A stretch of 64,000 nt of DNA from FEB-22 sp003105195. GTDB taxonomy: Bacteria > Pseudomonadota > Alphaproteobacteria > Rhizobiales > Xanthobacteraceae. A model generated the notes under the pieces. It saw nothing but the letters and a program-made list of their open reading frames with translations. It did not search any database and was not told the origin of the DNA. Each line of letters starts with the position of its first letter. Within the stretch, counting starts at the first letter, position 1. Position numbers and translations under genes: made by a program. The DNA is taken from NCBI GenBank assembly GCA_027493405.1, contig JAOSKV010000007.1:72837-136836 (forward strand), given 5' to 3'. This document shows positions 34,509 to 43,790 of the stretch, in pieces.

Positions 34509-35807
34509 ATGGCGGACGAGGGCGCGACGGGACAGGACGGGTTCCTTCGTTGGCGGCTCAAGACCGAGGGCGTCATCATGCCCGAGGAGCGCCTGCCCGC
34601 CGGCCAGACCGTCGTCGTCGGCCTGCAGCACGTGGTCGCGATGTTCGGGGCGACCGCGCTCGCGCCCATCCTCATGGGCTTCGATCCCAATGTCGCGATC
34701 CTGTTCTCGGGCATCGGCACGCTGATCTTCTTCGTCGCCGTGCGGGGCCGCATCCCGAGCTATCTCGGCTCGAGCTTCTCCTTCATCGCGGTCGTGATCG
34801 CGGCCACCGCCTATGCGGGGCAGGGGCCGAACCCGAACATCGGCGTCGCCCTCGGCGGCATCATCGCGGCCGGCGTGCTCTACACGGCGATCGGCCTCGC
34901 GGTGCATGTCGCGGGCCACGGCTGGGTCGAGCGGCTGATGCCGCCGGTCGTCACCGGCGCGGTCGTCGCGGTCATCGGCCTCAATCTCGCGCCGATCGCC
35001 GTCAAGGGCATCTCGGCGAGCTCCTTCGACACCGCGATCGGCATCGTCACGATCGTCGCGGTCGGCATGGCGGCCGTGTTCCCGCCCGGACTCTGGCGGC
35101 GCATCCCGATCCTGGTCGGCGGCGCGATCGCCTACCTGGTCTATCTGGTGCTCGCGAACCTCATGGGGCTCGGCAAGCCGATCGACTTCACCGGAATCGC
35201 GGGCGCCGCCTGGTTCGGCCTGCCGCGTTTCACGGCGCCGGTCTTCGAGTTCTCCGCCATGGCGCTGATCGCGCCCGTGGCGGTCGTCCTGGTGGCCGAG
35301 AATCTCGGGCACGTGAAGGCGATCGGCGTCATGACGGGCCGCAACCTCGACCCCTGGCTCGGCCGCGCCTTCATCGGCGACGGCATCGCCACCATCGTGG
35401 CGGGCGCCGGCGGGGGAACCGGCGTGACCACCTATGCGGAGAACATGGGCGTCATGGCGGTGACCAGGATCTACTCGACGCTGATCTTCCTGGTCGCCGC
35501 GCTGTTCGCGATCCTGCTCGGCTTCTCGCCCAAGTTCGGCGCGCTGATCCTGACGATTCCGGGGCCCGTGATCGGCGGTCTCTCGGTCGTCGTGTTCGGG
35601 CTGATCGCGGCGACCGCCGGCCGCATCTGGGTGGAGAACAAGGTCGACTTCTCCAACGCCCGCAATCTCATCGTGGTCGGCACGGCGCTGGTGGTCGGTG
35701 CCGGCGACCTGGCGATCCGCATCGGCGGCTTCACGCTGGGCGGCATCGGCACTGCCACCTTCGGCTGTATCCTCCTCTATCACCTGCTCCGGGAGCGGGA
35801 GGCCTGA
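34509..35807 (+). CDS. NCS2 family nucleobase permease (xanthine/uracil type)
   Basis: This 432-residue protein has about fourteen membrane segments. NCS2 marks are LPAGQTVVVGLQHVVAMFG at the start, SSFSFIAVVIAAT, the substrate-site region PVAVVLVAENLGHVKAIGVM with its Glu, and GGTGVTTYAENMGVMAVTRI, close to UraA/RutG-like members. It imports uracil, xanthine or a related base with protons. The ATG at 34509 follows GGGGGGAGGG. It is divergent from the FAD monooxygenase, and the pair may belong to one nucleobase-related pathway, which is an inference from position only. Confidence 0.9.
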   Translation: MADEGATGQDGFLRWRLKTEGVIMPEERLPAGQTVVVGLQHVVAMFGATALAPILMGFDPNVAILFSGIGTLIFFVAVRGRIPSYLGSSFSFIAVVIAATAYAGQGPNPNIGVALGGIIAAGVLYTAIGLAVHVAGHGWVERLMPPVVTGAVVAVIGLNLAPIAVKGISASSFDTAIGIVTIVAVGMAAVFPPGLWRRIPILVGGAIAYLVYLVLANLMGLGKPIDFTGIAGAAWFGLPRFTAPVFEFSAMALIAPVAVVLVAENLGHVKAIGVMTGRNLDPWLGRAFIGDGIATIVAGAGGGTGVTTYAENMGVMAVTRIYSTLIFLVAALFAILLGFSPKFGALILTIPGPVIGGLSVVVFGLIAATAGRIWVENKVDFSNARNLIVVGTALVVGAGDLAIRIGGFTLGGIGTATFGCILLYHLLREREA

Positions 35808-35963
35808 TCCGCGCGCCGCGCTTGCCGGGTGGCGCGCGGCTCCTCCGGATGTCGCACTCGCACGCCCACCGAAGTTCTGCTAGGGGATCGTCCCGCCGGC
35901 GCCGCGCATGCCGTCGCGGAAGGCTCAACCGACGGACCCGAGGCCGTCGCCCAAGGAATCGCG

Positions 35964-36998
35964 ATGCTCGAGGCGCTGCGTGCGATCTATCGTTTCTTCG
36001 ACCAGCGGGTCGGATGGAACCGGGTCGGCCTCGTCCTCAGCCTGGTGATCATCGCGATCGCCGCGGTGGTGCTCTACCGGATCCTGCACAACATCGACAT
36101 CGCCAGGGTCTGGCTCGCGCTCCAGCGCGTGCCGAGCGGCCACATCGTCCTCGCTGGACTGTTCGTCGCGGCCGGCTATTTCACCCTGACCTTCTACGAC
36201 TATTTCGCGCTCCACACGATCGGCCGCCACCACGTCCCCTACCGCATCGCCGCGCTCGCGGGGTTCACGAGCTACTCGGTCGGCCACAATGTCGGCGCTA
36301 CGGTCTTCACGGGCGGGGCGGTGCGCTATCGCATCTACTCGGCCTGGGAGCTGACGGCCGTCGACGTCGCCAAGATCTGCTTCGTGGCGGGGCTGACCTT
36401 CTGGCTCGGCAACGTCACGGTGCTCGGGCTCGGCATGGCCTGGCAGCCGGAGGCGGCCTCCGCCATCAACCTGCTGCCGCCATCGATCAATCGCGGCCTG
36501 GCGCTGGTCGCGCTCACGGTGCTGGTCGGCTACGTCGCCTGGGTGTGGGCGAAGCCGCGCGTCATCGGCCACAGCAACTGGCAGGTCACGCTGCCGGGCG
36601 GACCGCTGACCTTGCTGCAGATCGTGATCGGCATCATCGATCTCGCCTTCTGCGCGCTCGCGATGTACATGCTGGTGCCGGACGTTCCGCATATCGGCTT
36701 CGTCAAGCTCGCCGTGATCTTCGTCTCGGCGACCCTGCTCGGCTTCGCCAGCCACTCGCCGGGCGGACTCGGCGTGTTCGACGCCGCCATGCTGGTGGCG
36801 CTGATCGAGTTCGAGAAGGAGGAGCTGGTCGCCGGGCTCCTGATCTTCCGCCTGCTCTATTACGTGATCCCTTTCGCGCTGGCGTTGGGGATCCTGGCGA
36901 CCCGCGAGACGTGGATCGGCGTCGCCCGGCGTGCGGCCGCCGCGCCCGAGGATTCGGCCGCGAAACCCGGGGCCGCCGGCAAGGCCGACGCGGCCTGA
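35964..36998 (+). CDS. Flippase-like integral membrane protein (lysylphosphatidylglycerol synthetase TM/UPF0104 family)
   Basis: This protein of 344 residues has eight or so hydrophobic segments. It matches the membrane domain found in MprF (lysyl-phosphatidylglycerol synthetase) and in stand-alone UPF0104 proteins, with SYSVGHNVGATVFTGGAVRY and FASHSPGGLGVFDAAMLVAL being diagnostic. No synthase domain follows, so it may flip lipids or have another role. The ATG at 35964 with AAGGAATCGCG upstream is preferred over an upstream extension that is not hydrophobic. An Ala/Pro-rich hydrophilic tail ends it. It lies between the permease and phoR. Confidence 0.82.
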   Translation: MLEALRAIYRFFDQRVGWNRVGLVLSLVIIAIAAVVLYRILHNIDIARVWLALQRVPSGHIVLAGLFVAAGYFTLTFYDYFALHTIGRHHVPYRIAALAGFTSYSVGHNVGATVFTGGAVRYRIYSAWELTAVDVAKICFVAGLTFWLGNVTVLGLGMAWQPEAASAINLLPPSINRGLALVALTVLVGYVAWVWAKPRVIGHSNWQVTLPGGPLTLLQIVIGIIDLAFCALAMYMLVPDVPHIGFVKLAVIFVSATLLGFASHSPGGLGVFDAAMLVALIEFEKEELVAGLLIFRLLYYVIPFALALGILATRETWIGVARRAAAAPEDSAAKPGAAGKADAA

Positions 36999-37117
36999 GG
37001 CGGCGCGGCTGCTGCGGTCGTGGCCCGTATCCGCACGGTTTCGGATAGGATCACGCGGCCGGAGGTCCGGAGCGGGGCGCCCCGTTGCGGGGCGCGCATC
37101 CGGCGGCGTGGTGAGCC

Positions 37118-38449
37118 ATGGCGACCGAGAAATCCTCCCCTTCGCCCGAACGCAGGCGCGGCCTGACAGGCCGGGTCGCCCGTGCGCGCTGGCCGCTGGT
37201 CGCGAGCGCCCTCGTGCTGTTCGGCTTCGTCGCCGCCTCCCTGGTGCCGGCCGCCTACGCGCTCGCGGCCTTCGTCGCGATCGTCGCGGCGGCACTGGTC
37301 GGGCCGCTCGAGCGCACCGGCGACGCCTTTGCCCCGCCCGGCGCGGCGCCGGCCGGGGCCGGCGCCGACGGGCGGCTGCTCGAGGCCGTGATCGCGAGCT
37401 TTCCGATCCCCGTGGTGCTGCTCGAGCGGAACGGCCGCGTCGTCGCTTTCAACGAGGCCGCGCGCCTGATGGCGCCGGCGCTGGCGCGCGGCGACGCCGT
37501 CTCGCTGGCGCTCCGCGTGCCCGAGGTCGTCGAGGCGCTGCGCCAGGCGGTCGCGAGCGGCGCGCCGCAGCGCGCCGAGTTCTCCGAGCGCGTCCCGGTC
37601 GACCGCTGGGTGGCGTTGCACGCGGTGCCGGTCGCGCCGCCCGCGGCAGCCGCCGAGACCGGCCTGATGCTGCTCGTGTTCCAGGATCTGACGCCGCTGC
37701 GCCGCGTCGAGGAGATGCGGGTCGATTTCGTCGCCAACGCGAGCCACGAGCTGCGTACGCCGCTCGCCTCGCTCTCCGGGTTCATCGATACCCTGCAGGG
37801 GCCGGCGCGCGACGACGCCGCCGCGCGCGACCGGTTTCTCGGCATCATGAAGAGCCAGGCGACCCGCATGGCGCGCCTGATCGACGATCTCCTCTCCCTC
37901 TCGCGGGTCGAGCTCAACGAGCACCTCCACCCCGAGACGCCGGTCGACCTGGTGCCGGTCGTGCGCCAGGTCGCCGACAGCCTGCAGATGCTGGCGCGCG
38001 AGCGCGAGGTCGAGATCCGGATCGCGGTCCCGCCCGCGCCGCTTCTGGTCCCGGGCGACCGCGACGAGCTCACGCGCGTGTTCGAGAACCTGGTCGAGAA
38101 TGCGCTTAAATACGGGGCCTCCGGCAAGATCGTCGAGATCGGCTTCGCGGTCGAGCAGACGCCGGACGGCCGCGAGGCGGTGGTCAGCGTGTGCGACCAC
38201 GGTCCCGGGATTGCGGCCGAGCACCTGCCGCGCCTGACCGAGCGCTTCTACCGCGTGGACGTAGGGCACAGCCGCGCCGAGGGCGGCACCGGCCTCGGCC
38301 TCGCGCTGGTCAAGCACATCCTCAACCGCCACCGCGGCCGGCTCGCGATCGAGAGCGTGCTCGGGCAGGGCGCCACCTTCGCGGTACGGCTCCCGCTGTG
38401 CACAGGCACGGCCGCCGAAGCCGCGAGAATTACTTCCCAAAATCAATAG
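37118..38449 (+). CDS. phoR: Phosphate regulon sensor histidine kinase PhoR
   Basis: PhoR senses Pst transporter state and phosphorylates PhoB. The 443-residue protein has two N-terminal membrane segments (about residues 27-62), a PAS-like region starting LLEAVIASFPIPVVLLERNG, the phospho-acceptor His210 in DFVANASHELRTPLASLSG, and a catalytic domain with N-box FENLVENALKYG, G1 SVCDHGPGIA and G2 GGTGLGLALVKHILNRH. The gene heads the cluster phoR-pstSCAB-phoU-phoB, and the Pho box for pstS starts seven bases after its stop. Such an arrangement is normal for alphaproteobacteria. Confidence 0.93.
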   Translation: MATEKSSPSPERRRGLTGRVARARWPLVASALVLFGFVAASLVPAAYALAAFVAIVAAALVGPLERTGDAFAPPGAAPAGAGADGRLLEAVIASFPIPVVLLERNGRVVAFNEAARLMAPALARGDAVSLALRVPEVVEALRQAVASGAPQRAEFSERVPVDRWVALHAVPVAPPAAAAETGLMLLVFQDLTPLRRVEEMRVDFVANASHELRTPLASLSGFIDTLQGPARDDAAARDRFLGIMKSQATRMARLIDDLLSLSRVELNEHLHPETPVDLVPVVRQVADSLQMLAREREVEIRIAVPPAPLLVPGDRDELTRVFENLVENALKYGASGKIVEIGFAVEQTPDGREAVVSVCDHGPGIAAEHLPRLTERFYRVDVGHSRAEGGTGLGLALVKHILNRHRGRLAIESVLGQGATFAVRLPLCTGTAAEAARITSQNQ

Positions 38450-38455
38450 TTTACA

Positions 38456-38484
38456 CTGTCATACAGGCTTCGCGGAAGCGTCAT
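38456..38484 (+). promoter_or_regulatory. Pho box upstream of pstS
   Basis: Three 7-base units in 11-base steps, CTGTCAT (38456), GCTTCGC (38467) and GCGTCAT (38478), match the PhoB site pattern CTGTCAT-N4-CTGTCAT. The outer units are good and the middle is weak. It precedes pstS and should give induction under phosphate starvation. Confidence 0.6.
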
Positions 38485-38590
38485 AGAAGCATCAACCATG
38501 TCGCCTAGGGAGTGGCCCCGTAGCGTGGCGGTCGCAAGACGTGACGAGGGCATTTGGCCGCCCGCCACTCCCATCCGAAGGAGAGATGCC

Positions 38591-39646
38591 TTGAAACTCA
38601 CAACTCTTGCCAGCGCGGGCGCGCTCGTTGCCGCCGGCCTGCTGACCGCCAGCGCCGCCGAGGCCCGTGACCAGATCCGCATCGTCGGCTCCTCGACGGT
38701 TTATCCGTTCACCACGGCCGTGGCCGAGCAGTTCGGCCGCACGGCGAACGTCAAGACTCCCGTCGTCGAGTCCACCGGCACGGGCGGCGGCATGAAGCTG
38801 TTCTGCGCCGGCGTCGGCGTCGAGCATCCGGATGCGACCAATGCCTCGCGCCGCATGAAGAAGGGCGAGTTCGAGACCTGCCAGAAGAACGGCGTCAAGG
38901 ACATCGTCGAGATCAACATCGGCTTCGACGGCCTCACTCTGGCGCAGTCGAAGCAGGGGCCGGCCATCAAGCTGACCCTCGGCCAGCTGTTCCTGGCGAT
39001 CGCCAAGGAAGTGCCCGGGGCGGACGGCAAGCTCGTCGCCAATCCCCACAAGAACTGGTCGGACATCGACAAGTCGCTCCCGAACATCAAGATCGAGGTG
39101 CTCGGTCCGCCGCCCACCTCGGGCACGCGCGACTCGCTCCATGAGCTGTTCCTGGAGAAGGGCGCCGAGCAGATTCCTGCGCTGGCGGCGCTCAAGAAGT
39201 CCGACCGCAAGGCTTTCGACAGGGTCTGGAAGACCCTGCGCGAGGACGGCGCCTATGTGGAGGCCGGCGAGAACGACAACGTGATCGTCGCCAAGCTCGA
39301 GGCGAACCGCAATGCGTTCGGCATCTTCGGCTTCTCCTTCCTCGAGGAGAACCTCGCGAAGCTGCGCGGCGTCGCGCTCGACGGTGTCGCGCCCGAGTTC
39401 GACGCGATCACCGCCGGTACGTACAAGGGCGCACGCCGCATGTACGTCTATGTCAAGAAGGCGCATGTCGGCGTGATCCCGGCCCTCGACAAGTTCGCGG
39501 CCGAATACGTTTCGCCGAAGGCGATCGGCGAGGACGGCTATCTCGCCAGGAAGGGCCTCGTGACCCTGCCGAAGAATGAGGCCGAGAACGTGCGCAAGGC
39601 GGTGCTCGGCATGCAGACGATGTCGGCCGAGCCGCTGACCAACTGA
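38591..39646 (+). CDS. pstS: Phosphate ABC transporter substrate-binding protein PstS
   Basis: PstS binds inorganic phosphate in the periplasm. The 351-residue precursor has a signal peptide (LKLTTLASAGALVAAGLLTASAAEA) and the phosphate-binding motif IRIVGSSTVYPFTTAVAEQF. Later ligand loops are STGTGGGMKLFC and PPPTSGTRDSLHELF. I chose the TTG at 38591 because AGGAGAG stands eight bases upstream and the signal peptide then starts correctly. An upstream ATG frame from 38498 would put charged residues before the signal. It is the first gene after the Pho box and is followed by pstC. Confidence 0.92.
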   Translation: MKLTTLASAGALVAAGLLTASAAEARDQIRIVGSSTVYPFTTAVAEQFGRTANVKTPVVESTGTGGGMKLFCAGVGVEHPDATNASRRMKKGEFETCQKNGVKDIVEINIGFDGLTLAQSKQGPAIKLTLGQLFLAIAKEVPGADGKLVANPHKNWSDIDKSLPNIKIEVLGPPPTSGTRDSLHELFLEKGAEQIPALAALKKSDRKAFDRVWKTLREDGAYVEAGENDNVIVAKLEANRNAFGIFGFSFLEENLAKLRGVALDGVAPEFDAITAGTYKGARRMYVYVKKAHVGVIPALDKFAAEYVSPKAIGEDGYLARKGLVTLPKNEAENVRKAVLGMQTMSAEPLTN

Positions 39647-39726
39647 TCGGCTGGGGCGGCCGCGCCGGACGGCGCGGCCGCCAACTCTCCGGCGCAGGCC
39701 GGCATGCGACGCGGCTCGGGTGCGCC

Positions 39727-41091
39727 ATGACGCTCCTCTACTTCGCAACCCTCCTGTCACTGGTCGCGGCCGGCTACTATTTCGGCCGCTCACGCGCCGC
39801 CGCGGTATCGCAGGCTGCCCTCCACTCGCGGCCGGCCTATCACGGCGCCTTCGTCGCCATCGCGGTCCTCCTGCCGATGCTGGCGGTGTTCGCCGTCGGC
39901 GTCCCGCTCGCGCAACGCCTCGCCGAGGCGCAGGCGGTCAATGCTTTCGACCCGGCGCTGGCCGGCGACGAGCTCCGGCGCGGGGCCGTCCTGCGCGACA
40001 TCGTCGCCGTGGCGGCGGGCCGGTTCTCGGGCGAGCCGAGCGCGGCCCTGCAGCGCGCCGCCGAAACCTACCGATCGCTCCGGTCCTGGTCGGATGCGCT
40101 GCTGATTGCCGGCGGCCTGGCATTCGGCCTGCTCGCGATCGCCTTCGGCTTGCGCAGCCTCTCGGCGCGTTTCCGGGCGCGCAACCACGTCGAGCGCTTC
40201 GTCACCGTCGTGCTGTTCGCCTGCGCCAGCGTCGCGGTGCTGACCACGGTCGGAATCGTGTTCTCGGTGCTGTTCGAGACCTTGCGCTTCTTCGAGCGTG
40301 TCTCGCCGGTCGAATTCCTGTTCGGGCTGCACTGGAGCCCGCAGACTGCGATCCGCGCCGACCAGGCCGGTTCCTCCGGGGCGTTCGGCATCATCCCGCT
40401 GGTCGCCGGGACCCTGCTGATCACCACAATCGCGATCCTGGTCGCGGGCCCGATCGGGCTGTTCTCGGCGATCTATCTGGCCGAATATGCCTCGCCGCGG
40501 TTCCGCGCCATCGTCAAGCCGATCCTGGAGATCCTCGCGGGAATCCCGACCGTCGTGCTCGGTTTCTTCGCGGCCCTGACCCTCGCCCCCTGGATCCGCG
40601 ACTCCGGCGGCCTGCTCGGCCTCAATGTCGCCTCCGAGAGCGCGCTCGCCGCCGGCATCGTCATGGGAATGATGATCATCCCCTTCATCTCCTCGCTCTC
40701 CGACGACGTCATCAACGCGGTGCCGCAGTCGCTGCGCGACGGTTCCTATGCGATGGGCGCGACCAGGTCCGAGACCGTCAAGAAGGTGATCCTGCCGGCG
40801 GCCTTCGCGGGCATCGTCTCGGCCTTCATGCTGGCGATCAGCCGTGCCGTGGGCGAGACCATGATCGTCGTCATGGCGGCGGGGCTCGCCGCGAACCTCA
40901 CCTTCAACCCGCTCGAGGCCGTGACCACCTTCACGGTGCAGATCAAGACCATCCTGGTCGGCGACCAGGAGTTCGACAGTGCCAAGACGCTCGCGGCCTT
41001 CGCCCTCGGCTTCGTGCTGTTCTTCTTCACGCTCACGCTCAACGTGATCGCCTTGCAGATCGTCAAACGGTATCGCGAGCAGTATGACTGA
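39727..41091 (+). CDS. pstC: Phosphate ABC transporter permease PstC
   Basis: This 454-residue inner-membrane permease is longer than E. coli PstC because of an N-terminal half with extra membrane segments and a DUF4974-like/PstC_N periplasmic loop. The permease core holds FLFGLHWSPQTAIRADQAG, LAEYASPRFRAIVKPILEIL, AGIPTVVLGFFA and the ATPase contact region LRDGSYAMGATRSETVKKVI. This longer form is usual in alphaproteobacteria. Its last eight bases overlap pstA. Confidence 0.92.
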   Translation: MTLLYFATLLSLVAAGYYFGRSRAAAVSQAALHSRPAYHGAFVAIAVLLPMLAVFAVGVPLAQRLAEAQAVNAFDPALAGDELRRGAVLRDIVAVAAGRFSGEPSAALQRAAETYRSLRSWSDALLIAGGLAFGLLAIAFGLRSLSARFRARNHVERFVTVVLFACASVAVLTTVGIVFSVLFETLRFFERVSPVEFLFGLHWSPQTAIRADQAGSSGAFGIIPLVAGTLLITTIAILVAGPIGLFSAIYLAEYASPRFRAIVKPILEILAGIPTVVLGFFAALTLAPWIRDSGGLLGLNVASESALAAGIVMGMMIIPFISSLSDDVINAVPQSLRDGSYAMGATRSETVKKVILPAAFAGIVSAFMLAISRAVGETMIVVMAAGLAANLTFNPLEAVTTFTVQIKTILVGDQEFDSAKTLAAFALGFVLFFFTLTLNVIALQIVKRYREQYD

Positions 41092-42922
41092 TATCGCCGT
41101 TCCGGGAATGCGCACCCTCGACCTCGAGAGCGAAGCGGCGCGCGCGCGCGTCAGGGCGCGCTACCGCGCGGAGGCGCGTTTCAAGGCCTATGGCCTGATC
41201 GCGATCGCGCTCACCGCGCTGTTCCTGGTGATGGTGCTGAGCGACGTCCTGATCAAGGGCCTGCCGGCCTTCACCCAGCACTATCTCGAGATGACCGTGA
41301 AGGTGGACCCGGCGGAGATCGATCCGCAGGGGACCCGGGATCCGACCGTGATCGCATCGGGCGACTTCCAGGCGCTGGTGAGGAACCAGATGCGCGCGGC
41401 CTTTCCCGAGGTGCGCGACCGCGCCGGCCGGCGCCAGCTCGACGGCATCCTCTCGACCGGGGCGGCGGATCGCTTGCGCGACCTGGTCGTGGCGGATCCG
41501 GGCCTGGTCGGACAATCCGTGAAGTTCTCCGCGCTGCTCACGGACGACGCTGACCTCTATTACAAGGGCACCGGCACCTCGATCCGCCGGCGCGGCGGGC
41601 TGGGGACCGCGGCCGCCAGCGCCACGACCGGCGATGTCACGGTGACGAGCTCGGCCGAGGACTTCGCCGCGGAGCTCGGAAGCGTCAAGCAGGTCCTGGC
41701 CGAGCGCGCGCGCGTGCTGCGCGTCGAGGCCGATCGCGTTCGCGCGAGCCTGCGAAGCCAGGAGGCGGGCCGCGTCGCGCTCCAGCAGGGGCTCGCCGCG
41801 GCGCGCGCCGCCAACGAGCCGACCCGCGTCGCCACGTTCGAGTCGCGCATCAAGGACCAGGACGCCGAGATCGAGCAGCTCGCGCGCCGCGTGGCCGAGC
41901 TCGACCAGCAGGCGGATGCTCTCCAGGCGCGCGCCACCGGCAGCGGCGATGAAGCGCTCGACGAGAGCCTGCCGAGCCTGCTGGTCGCGATCGACGGCGG
42001 CCTCGTCAAGGTCAGCGAGGTCGGCCGGAGCAAGATCTCGGGAACCGTGCTGCTGCCGCCCGCTTCCGCGGGCGAAGCCGCGCCTGGTGCGTGGCAGGTC
42101 GTGAGCTACGTGACCCCCGAGGCGAACCGCCGGGTCAGCGACCGCGAGGTGGCGTGGCTCGAGCGCCTGCGCGAGCAAGGGCTGGTGCAGCGCCGCTTCA
42201 ACTGGGCCTTCTTCACCTCCGGCGACAGCCGCGAGCCCGAGCTTGCGGGTATTCGCGGCGCCCTGGTCGGCTCGGCGCTCATGCTGCTCGTCACCCTGGT
42301 GCTGTGCTTGCCGATCGGCGTCGCCGCTGCCATCTATCTCGAGGAGTTCGCGCCCAAGAACCGCCTGACCGAGCTGATCGAGGTGAACATCAACAATCTC
42401 GCGGCCGTGCCCTCGATCGTGTTCGGCCTGCTCGGGCTCGCGGTGTTCCTGAACTACGCGGGGCTGCCGCGCTCCGCGCCGCTGGTCGGCGGGCTGGTCC
42501 TGGCGCTGCTCGTCCTGCCCACCATCATCATCGCGTCCCGCGCGGCCCTCAAGGCCGTGCCGCCCTCGATCAAGGAGGCGGCGCTCGGCGTCGGGGCCTC
42601 GCACCAGCAGGCGATCTTCCATCACGTGCTGCCGCTGGCGATGCCGGGAATCATGACCGGCACCATCATCGGCATGGCGCACGCGCTCGGCGAGACCGCG
42701 CCGCTCCTGATGATCGGCATGGTGGCCTTCATCGTCGAGGTGCCGACCGGCCTCACCGATGCCGCAACCGCGCTGCCGGTCCAGATCTACCTGTGGTCGG
42801 ACCTGCCCGAGATCGCCTTCCAGTCGAAGACCGCGGCCGCGATCATCGTGCTGCTTCTGTTCCTGTTCGTGATGAACGGCGCCGCGATCGTTCTGCGCAA
42901 GCGGTTCGAGCGCCGCTGGTGA
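41084..42922 (+). CDS. pstA: Phosphate ABC transporter permease PstA with coiled-coil insertion
   Basis: The C-terminal 270 residues form a normal PstA permease core: IAAAIYLEEFAPKNR-like (here GVAAAIYLEEFAPKNRLTEL), NNLAAVPSIVFGLLGLAVFL and KEAALGVGASHQQAIFHHVL. The N-terminal part is a DUF3333-type segment with one membrane helix (about 35-58) and a large periplasmic region. Unusually, residues about 190-285 form a charged heptad-like coiled coil (EDFAAELGSVKQVLAERARV; ESRIKDQDAEIEQLARRVAE). The total of 612 residues is well above the 430 or so that I expect for DUF3333-containing PstA proteins. It sits in the conserved place between pstC and pstB, so it should still be the phosphate permease. 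Confidence 0.9.
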   Translation: MTDIAVPGMRTLDLESEAARARVRARYRAEARFKAYGLIAIALTALFLVMVLSDVLIKGLPAFTQHYLEMTVKVDPAEIDPQGTRDPTVIASGDFQALVRNQMRAAFPEVRDRAGRRQLDGILSTGAADRLRDLVVADPGLVGQSVKFSALLTDDADLYYKGTGTSIRRRGGLGTAAASATTGDVTVTSSAEDFAAELGSVKQVLAERARVLRVEADRVRASLRSQEAGRVALQQGLAAARAANEPTRVATFESRIKDQDAEIEQLARRVAELDQQADALQARATGSGDEALDESLPSLLVAIDGGLVKVSEVGRSKISGTVLLPPASAGEAAPGAWQVVSYVTPEANRRVSDREVAWLERLREQGLVQRRFNWAFFTSGDSREPELAGIRGALVGSALMLLVTLVLCLPIGVAAAIYLEEFAPKNRLTELIEVNINNLAAVPSIVFGLLGLAVFLNYAGLPRSAPLVGGLVLALLVLPTIIIASRAALKAVPPSIKEAALGVGASHQQAIFHHVLPLAMPGIMTGTIIGMAHALGETAPLLMIGMVAFIVEVPTGLTDAATALPVQIYLWSDLPEIAFQSKTAAAIIVLLLFLFVMNGAAIVLRKRFERRW

Positions 42923-42945
42923 CGTGGTCGGAGTCGGGAGATCGG

Positions 42946-43762
42946 ATGATGAATACCATGGTGCATGTCGAGGTTCCCGCGGCCGACCGCGGCCCCGCCG
43001 CCGATCGCGCGATCAAGGTCGTCGCCCGCGGGGTCAACGTCCACTACGGCGAGAAGCATGCCCTGCACGATGTCGATCTCGATATCCCGGAGCGTGCCGT
43101 CACCGCGCTCATCGGTCCCTCGGGCTGCGGCAAGTCGACCTTCCTGCGTTGCCTCAACCGCATGAACGACACGATCCCGATCGCGCGCGTCACCGGCCGG
43201 ATCGAGATCGACGGGCGACATCCACGACCCGCAGCTCGACGTCGTGCAACTGCGCGCCCGGGTCGGCATGGTGTTCCAGAAGCCCAACCCGTTCCCGAAG
43301 TCGATCTACGAGAACGTCGCCTACGGTCCGCGCATCCACGGGCTCGCGCGCAACAAGGGCGAGCTCGACGAGATCGTGGTCTCGAGCCTGCGCCGCGCCG
43401 GCCTCTACGAGGAGGTGAAGGACCGCCTGGCCGACTCCGGCACCGGCCTCTCCGGCGGGCAGCAGCAGCGCCTGTGCATCGCGCGCGCGATCGCGGTCAG
43501 CCCGGAGGTGATCCTGATGGACGAGCCGTGCTCGGCCCTCGACCCGATCGCGACCGCGAAGATCGAGGAGCTGATGGACGAGCTGCGCGAGAACTTCACC
43601 ATCATCATTGTGACCCATTCGATGCAGCAGGCCGCCCGCGTCTCGCAGCGCACGGCCTTCTTCCATCTTGGGAGCCTGGTCGAGGAGGGTCCGACCGAAA
43701 CCATCTTCACGACGCCGAAGGACCGCCGCACCCTCGACTACATCACGGGCCGCTTCGGCTGA
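42946..43762 (+). pseudogene. pstB: Phosphate ABC transporter ATP-binding protein PstB, frameshifted
   Basis: PstB is the ATPase of the phosphate importer. The first frame starts MMNTMVHVEVPAADRG (a second ATG follows at once) and contains Walker A GPSGCGKSTFLRCLNRMND. The frame is lost near 43216 after RIEIDG. The other frame continues DIHDPQLDVVQLRARVGMVF with FQKPNPFPKSIYENVAYGPR, signature LSGGQQQRLCIARAIA, Walker B VILMDEPCSALDP and switch IIVTHSMQQAARV. All motifs are intact in a gene needed for high-affinity phosphate uptake, so a one-base sequence error is by far the best explanation. The full product would be about 272 residues. Confidence 0.88.
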
Positions 43763-43790
43763 CATTCGCAAGTCTCGAGGATCATCGCCG

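Noticed and set aside
34550..37048. An 832-codon plus-strand frame across the permease and the flippase-like gene
   Set aside because: It is the out-of-frame reading of two well-supported genes and is extremely Arg/His-rich.
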